Below are positions 51,351-55,289 of a stretch of DNA of 55,289 nt, piece by piece; within the stretch, counting starts at the first letter, position 1, and each line of letters begins with the position of its first letter. Under the pieces are notes generated by a model. That model was not told the DNA's origin. It made no database searches and saw nothing but the letters and a program-made list of their open reading frames with translations. The position numbers were made by a program, and so were the translations under genes. Source of the stretch: Alkalilacustris brevis (lineage in GTDB: Bacteria; Pseudomonadota; Alphaproteobacteria; Rhodobacterales; Rhodobacteraceae); contig NZ_QNVJ01000103.1 in assembly GCF_003350345.1 (NCBI RefSeq), positions 1 through 55,289 on the forward strand. Reading direction: 5' to 3'.

Positions 51351-51492
51351 TGTCTGCAGCCTCCCGCCTGGCCCGTCATTTGCGGCAGGCTATCCCGGCA
51401 GGCGTTGCCAATCTCTTTATCAGGTTGCAGGAAAGCACCATCAGGCACCCGCAAGAGCGTGAGCCCTGCCCCGAGGCTCGTTCAGCGGGCCC

Positions 51493-54240
51493 TCACGCCG
51501 ATGCCCCGCCGCGCCCGGCCTGCGCTGGCTCCTGCGCGTCACCATCCGATTGCGCAGGCAGGCCCGCTGCCGGCAGCACCTTGGGGAACGTCACCCGGAA
51601 GGCGGCCCCGCCCTGCCCCGGCACATAGCTGATCTCGCCGCCGAGGTTGTTCATGATCTCGCGGCAGATCGCCAGCCCCAGCCCGGCGCCGCCGGCCTGC
51701 ATCTGATCGGTCAGGCGGGCGAATTTCTCGAAGATCAGCGCCTGGCTCTTGCCTGGTATGCCCGATCCGTTGTCGGTGAAATCGACCTGCACCGTCTCGC
51801 CCCGGTCGGTGACGCGGATATCCATGCGCGGGGCCTTGGCATCACAGTATTTGCGCGCATTGGACAGGATGTTGATGAACACCTGCGAAAGCCGCCCGGT
51901 ATCGGTGTGCAGGTCGATATTCTCGGCGGCATGGTCGCGGTCGATCACGAAACGGCGCTCAGGCGCGATCGAGTTCGACGACACCACCGCCTGGTCGATC
52001 AGGGTGCGCAGGTTGCCGTCCTGCACATGCAGCTGCACCTGCCCGTTCTCGAGCACGCTCAGGTCGAGCAGATCATCGAGCAGCCGGGTCAGGCGGATGG
52101 CCTCGTCCTGGATGATGCCGGCGTATTTGTGCAACTCCTCGGGGCTGAGATCGGCGCCTTCCTTGAGGATTTCCGAGAACGCCCGGATCGAGGTCATCGG
52201 CGTGCGCAGCTCGTGGCTGATCTGGCTGAGGAAGGCATCCTTCTGCACGCTCAGCTTGGTCAGCATGTCATTGGCCTCGCGCAGTTTGCGCGCGGTGCGT
52301 TCCAGTTCCTCGGATTTAGCCTCCAGCTGGTTCGAATACTCGACGATCTGCGCGGTCTCATTGGCCACCGCCAGAAGTTCCTCGACCGAAACGAAACTGC
52401 CCCCCACGATCTGCGCGATCATTGCATGGGCCGTCGCCGCCCCGACCGAGCCGCCCAGTCGCCGCTCCAGTTTCTCCATGAAATCAGGGGTCACGTCAGG
52501 CAGATAGCCTGCCTTGCCCTGGGCGCGCGCGGCCTCGTGGAAGAAGGCCTGCGCCTCGCTTGCGCCAAGGATGCGCTGCGCCATGACCAGCAAATCCTCG
52601 GCCTCGGCGGTGCCCTGGCTCCAGCTTCGCGCGCCCGAGGGCAGGTCGAACACATTGACGAACTGCGCGCTCTGCACCCGCTCCAGTGGGCCGGGGAAAC
52701 TCAGCAGCGAGCCCGCGCAGAACGCCAGCGCGTTCAACGCAAGCGACCAGAACAGCGCGTGCAGCAGCGGGTCCATGCCGGTGACGCCGAACATCGCCTG
52801 CGGGCGCAGCCAGCCGATGCCGAACGGACCTGCCTCGATCAGCGAGGTGGGCATGATGACCCCGGCGCCGAAACTGGGCAGGAACAGCGCATAAAGCCAG
52901 ATCGCGAAGCCCAGGCTCAGGCCCGCCGCCGCGCCCACCCGCGTGGCCCCGCGCCAGAACAACCCACCCAGCATCGCCGGCAGCACCTGCGCCATGCCGA
53001 CAAAGGCGATCAGCCCGATCGACGCCAGCGCCGCCGAGCCGCCGGTGACGCGGTAATAGACATACCCCAGCGCCAGCACCGCCGCGATCGACACCCGCCG
53101 CGCATTCAGCACCAGCGAGCGCACATCCCCCGCGGCGCCTCCGCGTTGCGCCAGCCACAAGGGCACGACGATATGGTTCGACACCATCGTCGAAAGCGCG
53201 ATCGCCGCCACGATCACCATAGAGGTGGCCGCCGAGAACCCGCCCAGGAAAGCCAGCATCGCCAGCCCCTCCTGCCCCAGACTGAGCGGCAGCGTCAGCA
53301 TGAACAGGTCAGGGTTCAGCCCCGGCGGCAGAATTTCAAGGCCGATGGCCGCGATGGGCAGCACGAAAAGGCTCATCAGAAAGAGATAGAGCGGAAACGC
53401 CCAGGAGGCCGTGACAAGGTGGCGTTCATCGACATTCTCGACCACCGTCACCTGGAACATCCGGGGCAGCACCAGAATCGCCACGGCAGCCAGGAAGGTC
53501 AGCCCCGCCCAGCGGCCCGGCTGGATGGTCCATTCCGGGCGGGCCTGCGCGCTGATGCGTTCGAGCACGTCGCCAACGCCCCCGGCCACCCCCCAGACGA
53601 CAAAGGCCCCCACCGCCATCAGCGCCACCAGCTTGACCACCGCCTCGACGGCAATGGCCATGACCACGCCGTTATGGCGCTCGTTGGCATCCAGGTTGCG
53701 GGTGCCGAAAAGAATGGTGAACAGCGTCAGCCCCGCCGCGACCCAAAGCGCGGTTTCCGCCAGGTCAGGCATTTCCCAGCCGTTGCGGGTATCGGCGGCA
53801 AACACCGCGAACGAGAGCGAGATCGACTGCAACTGCAGCGCGATATAGGGGGTTGTGCCGAACACCGCCAGAAGCGTCACGATCACCGCCAGCAGGTTCG
53901 ACTTGCCATAGCGCGATGAAATCAGATCGGCGATCGAGGTGATGCGCTGCGCGCGTCCGATGCGCACCAGCTTGCGCAGGATCCACCACCAGCCCACAAA
54001 AACCAGCGTCGGGCCCAGATAGATGGTCATGAATTCCAGACCCGAGCGCGCGGCGTAACCGACCGCGCCGTAAAAGGTCCAGGCGGTGCAGTAGACCGAA
54101 AGCGACAGCGTGTAGACCACCGGCGAGCGCAGCCAGCCGATGCGCCCGCGTTCGGCGCGCTTCTCGACCGCGAAGGCCACGAGGAACAGAAAGGCCGCAT
54201 AGGCGACGCAGGCCACCAGAAGGATGTTGAAGGTCAGCAT
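51493..54240 (-). CDS. SLC5-STAC-type sensor histidine kinase (CbrA/MxtR-like)
   Basis: The 915-residue protein fuses a 13-segment sodium:solute-symporter-like domain (residues 1-515, including YCTAWTFYGAVG and FSAATSMVIVAAIALSTMVS) to a kinase. A STAC-like domain spans about 545-615, a coiled coil about 635-660, then the H-box SQISHELRTPMTS with H676, N-box VFINILSNARKYC, G1 DFTDNGSGIPG and G2 GGAGLGLAICREIM. No PAS domain is seen. This is the CbrA/MxtR architecture, which senses carbon or nitrogen sources through the transporter part. The start at 54240 follows from the overlap with the upstream small gene. Confidence 0.92.
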   Translation of the reverse strand: MLTFNILLVACVAYAAFLFLVAFAVEKRAERGRIGWLRSPVVYTLSLSVYCTAWTFYGAVGYAARSGLEFMTIYLGPTLVFVGWWWILRKLVRIGRAQRITSIADLISSRYGKSNLLAVIVTLLAVFGTTPYIALQLQSISLSFAVFAADTRNGWEMPDLAETALWVAAGLTLFTILFGTRNLDANERHNGVVMAIAVEAVVKLVALMAVGAFVVWGVAGGVGDVLERISAQARPEWTIQPGRWAGLTFLAAVAILVLPRMFQVTVVENVDERHLVTASWAFPLYLFLMSLFVLPIAAIGLEILPPGLNPDLFMLTLPLSLGQEGLAMLAFLGGFSAATSMVIVAAIALSTMVSNHIVVPLWLAQRGGAAGDVRSLVLNARRVSIAAVLALGYVYYRVTGGSAALASIGLIAFVGMAQVLPAMLGGLFWRGATRVGAAAGLSLGFAIWLYALFLPSFGAGVIMPTSLIEAGPFGIGWLRPQAMFGVTGMDPLLHALFWSLALNALAFCAGSLLSFPGPLERVQSAQFVNVFDLPSGARSWSQGTAEAEDLLVMAQRILGASEAQAFFHEAARAQGKAGYLPDVTPDFMEKLERRLGGSVGAATAHAMIAQIVGGSFVSVEELLAVANETAQIVEYSNQLEAKSEELERTARKLREANDMLTKLSVQKDAFLSQISHELRTPMTSIRAFSEILKEGADLSPEELHKYAGIIQDEAIRLTRLLDDLLDLSVLENGQVQLHVQDGNLRTLIDQAVVSSNSIAPERRFVIDRDHAAENIDLHTDTGRLSQVFINILSNARKYCDAKAPRMDIRVTDRGETVQVDFTDNGSGIPGKSQALIFEKFARLTDQMQAGGAGLGLAICREIMNNLGGEISYVPGQGGAAFRVTFPKVLPAAGLPAQSDGDAQEPAQAGRGGASA

Positions 54241-54581
54241 CAGGGCGCCTCGTCCTCCTGCGGGCTGGGGGCGCCTGCCTCGCCCTCGGGCGCATCGCGC
54301 AGGTTCAGCGCGACCAGAAAGGCCGCAGCTACCAGCCCGAACCACACGGCGAACAGAAAAACGCTGTCGCGCACCACCTCGCCCCCGCTTTGCGGCGGAC
54401 TGTCAGAGGTGGGTGCGGCAGGCAGGTCGGGCGCAACCGTGGCAAGCGGCTCGGGGCCCCAGACCACCGGCATGGCGATCAGCGCCACCCCGAGAAACGG
54501 CAACAGCTTGGCAAAATCGATCAGCCGCCGGCGGCGATAGGTGCCCCGCCCCACGAAAACAGCCTGCCGCGGGGCCTTCAC
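54240..54581 (-). CDS. Small two-segment membrane protein
   Basis: The 113-residue protein starts at a GTG that overlaps the response-regulator stop (GTGA) and ends on the kinase start codon. It has two hydrophobic segments (about residues 26-42, LLPFLGVALIAMPVVW, and 73-93, VFLFAVWFGLVAAAFLVAL) joined by a Pro/Ser-rich periplasmic loop and closed by an acidic tail. No family is recognised. Its place between an SLC5-type kinase and its regulator suggests an accessory subunit of the sensor. Confidence 0.75.
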   Translation of the reverse strand: MKAPRQAVFVGRGTYRRRRLIDFAKLLPFLGVALIAMPVVWGPEPLATVAPDLPAAPTSDSPPQSGGEVVRDSVFLFAVWFGLVAAAFLVALNLRDAPEGEAGAPSPQEDEAP

Positions 54582-54946
54582 GGCCCTGCCAGTTCGCGAA
54601 CGGTTTCCAGAACCTCGCGATTCGAAAATGGTTTGGTCATGAAGCGGTTTGCGCCGAACTGCGCAGCCAGTTCGCGATCGCGCGTCTGGCCCTTGGCGGT
54701 CAGCAACAGCACCGGAAGATCGGCATTCTCGCCCGACGCGCGCAGGGCGCGCAGGATATCGAAGCCGCTCCTGCCGGGCAGCATCACGTCGAGGATCAGC
54801 AGATCGGGCTTGGCCGCGCCGATCACCGCCAGCGCGTCGGCCCCGTCGGAATGGCTTGCCACCTCCCAGCCGTCGCGCGACAGGATGAAGCTGATCGCCT
54901 CGACGATGTTAGGTTCATCCTCGATGACCAGGACACGCTTGCCCAT
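54578..54946 (-). CDS. Single-domain response regulator
   Basis: The 122-residue protein is a bare receiver: acidic pair ED-E at residues 9-11, phosphoacceptor D53 in LLILDVMLPGRSG, T in LLLTAKG and K in FMTKPFSNRE. There is no output domain. The open frame continues upstream, but the ATG at 54946 gives the standard receiver N-terminus MGKRVLVIEDEPN. It heads the operon regulator-small membrane protein-kinase and is the likely phosphate acceptor of the kinase or a relay to another protein. Confidence 0.92.
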   Translation of the reverse strand: MGKRVLVIEDEPNIVEAISFILSRDGWEVASHSDGADALAVIGAAKPDLLILDVMLPGRSGFDILRALRASGENADLPVLLLTAKGQTRDRELAAQFGANRFMTKPFSNREVLETVRELAGP

Positions 54947-55111
54947 CCGCCGGCCTCCCCCACGCGGTGTGCGCCTCTTGTTGTTGGGCTGACTATCGCG
55001 GCTTTCTGCCGCCGTGTCAAAACACACGGTCAAAACCCGCGGCCAAGGCCACGATCAAGAGCCACAGGCACAGGCCACAGCAAGCCGCGGGCCCGCGGCG
55101 GGTCGCGCCTA

Positions 55112-55288
55112 TCAGGCTGCTGAAAAAGTGTCGCGCCAAACCATTTCCAAACTCGGCACCGGGAAACTGTTCCACACCACGCCCGCCACAGGTTCCGCCC
55201 GGGTGACCAGCCCGGGCCGCGCCCGGCCCTCTTCGCCCCGTTCGGATGGTGGGACAGGAACAGTTTCCTCGCCGAGAACTGCCCGGTT
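55112..55288 (-). other. Possible partial gene or mobile-element end at the window edge
   Basis: A minus-strand frame is open from the window edge to a TGA at 55114-55112 and would end in SLEMVWRDTFSAA. Its third-position base use is mixed and less GC-rich than in neighbouring genes. CAGGCTGCTGAAAAAG at 55113-55128 resembles termini of several insertion-sequence families. A 12-base sequence GGAAACTGTTCC at 55162-55173 recurs inverted at 55257-55268. Either the 3' end of a gene or an element boundary is possible; the rest of the 343-base region shows no feature. Confidence 0.3.
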
Positions 55289-55289
55289 T

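Noticed and set aside
51550-53919. A 789-codon plus-strand open frame opposite the SLC5-type kinase
   Set aside because: It mirrors the kinase gene codon by codon and has low-complexity Arg/Gln/His-rich content; no motif is recognised.

Overview
The window is a 55 kb, high-GC chromosomal segment from an alphaproteobacterium, most likely a Rhodobacteraceae (Roseobacter/Paracoccus-type) member. The grounds are a complete CtrA response regulator with a SciP-type DUF1153 gene beside it, the fumC-DUF4169-ribbon-helix-helix trio, a class II DAHP synthase, a heme A synthase of the COX15 type, and tight operons whose genes overlap by ATGA or TGATG. No rRNA or tRNA gene, CRISPR array, intact prophage or intact insertion sequence was seen. 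The segment reads as core chromosome with a few foreign-looking patches.

Layout. 1-2.7 kb: end of holB, tatD, a PhnP-like metallo-beta-lactamase-fold hydrolase and an AEC transporter. 2.7-9.2 kb: a GlxA/AraC-type regulator followed by a complete branched-chain-amino-acid-type ABC transporter (binding protein, two ATPases, two permeases) with an unlisted 33-codon gene between livF and livH. 9.3-17.0 kb (minus strand): one ten-gene thiamine operon, thiD-thiO-thiS-thiG-thiE-thiF-thiY-tenA-thiZ-thiX, behind a TPP riboswitch; it joins thiazole synthesis, coupling, and uptake and salvage of the pyrimidine moiety. 17.3-22.0 kb: a three-gene 2-oxoacid:ferredoxin oxidoreductase operon that includes its own flavin/iron-sulfur NAD(P)H-type partner. 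22.3-23.4 kb: a membrane M50 protease with CBS domains. 23.7-26.9 kb: preT and preA (reductive pyrimidine degradation) separated by a low-GC gene for a small exported protein. 27.4-30.8 kb: a glutamine amidotransferase, a PuuA-like ligase and a PuuB-like oxidase. 30.9-35.7 kb: carboxypeptidase M32, ctaA, trmJ and a stress-protein-like gene. 35.7-39.6 kb: a Lon-like protease, ctrA and sciP. 39.8-42.9 kb: mnmA, fumC and two small genes. 43-48 kb: a secreted lyase-like protein, a mannose-1-phosphate guanylyltransferase, queA and an MFS transporter. 48.5-55 kb (minus strand): aroG-II, a FliM/FliN-like protein, and an SLC5-STAC histidine kinase in an overlapping operon with a small membrane protein and a single-domain response regulator.

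Two kinds of non-coding structure stand out. A short element with a TTCACTGTG...AAAATATCC core occurs seven times, always between genes and usually at gene ends, once as a head-to-head inverted pair. A second element, sharing an identical 31-base GC-rich block, occurs after preA and after the fliM-like gene. Regulatory candidates are the TPP riboswitch with a Shine-Dalgarno-sequestering stem, a near-perfect 18-bp palindrome upstream of preT that resembles a RutR operator, paired direct repeats upstream of the ABC transporter, and a CtrA-box-like site upstream of ctrA.

The strongest candidates for under-described biology are the preT-X-preA arrangement, the self-contained 2-oxoacid oxidoreductase operon, the small gene inside the liv operon, and the dispersed intergenic element family. 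All functions are inferred by reading motifs; no database search was run.
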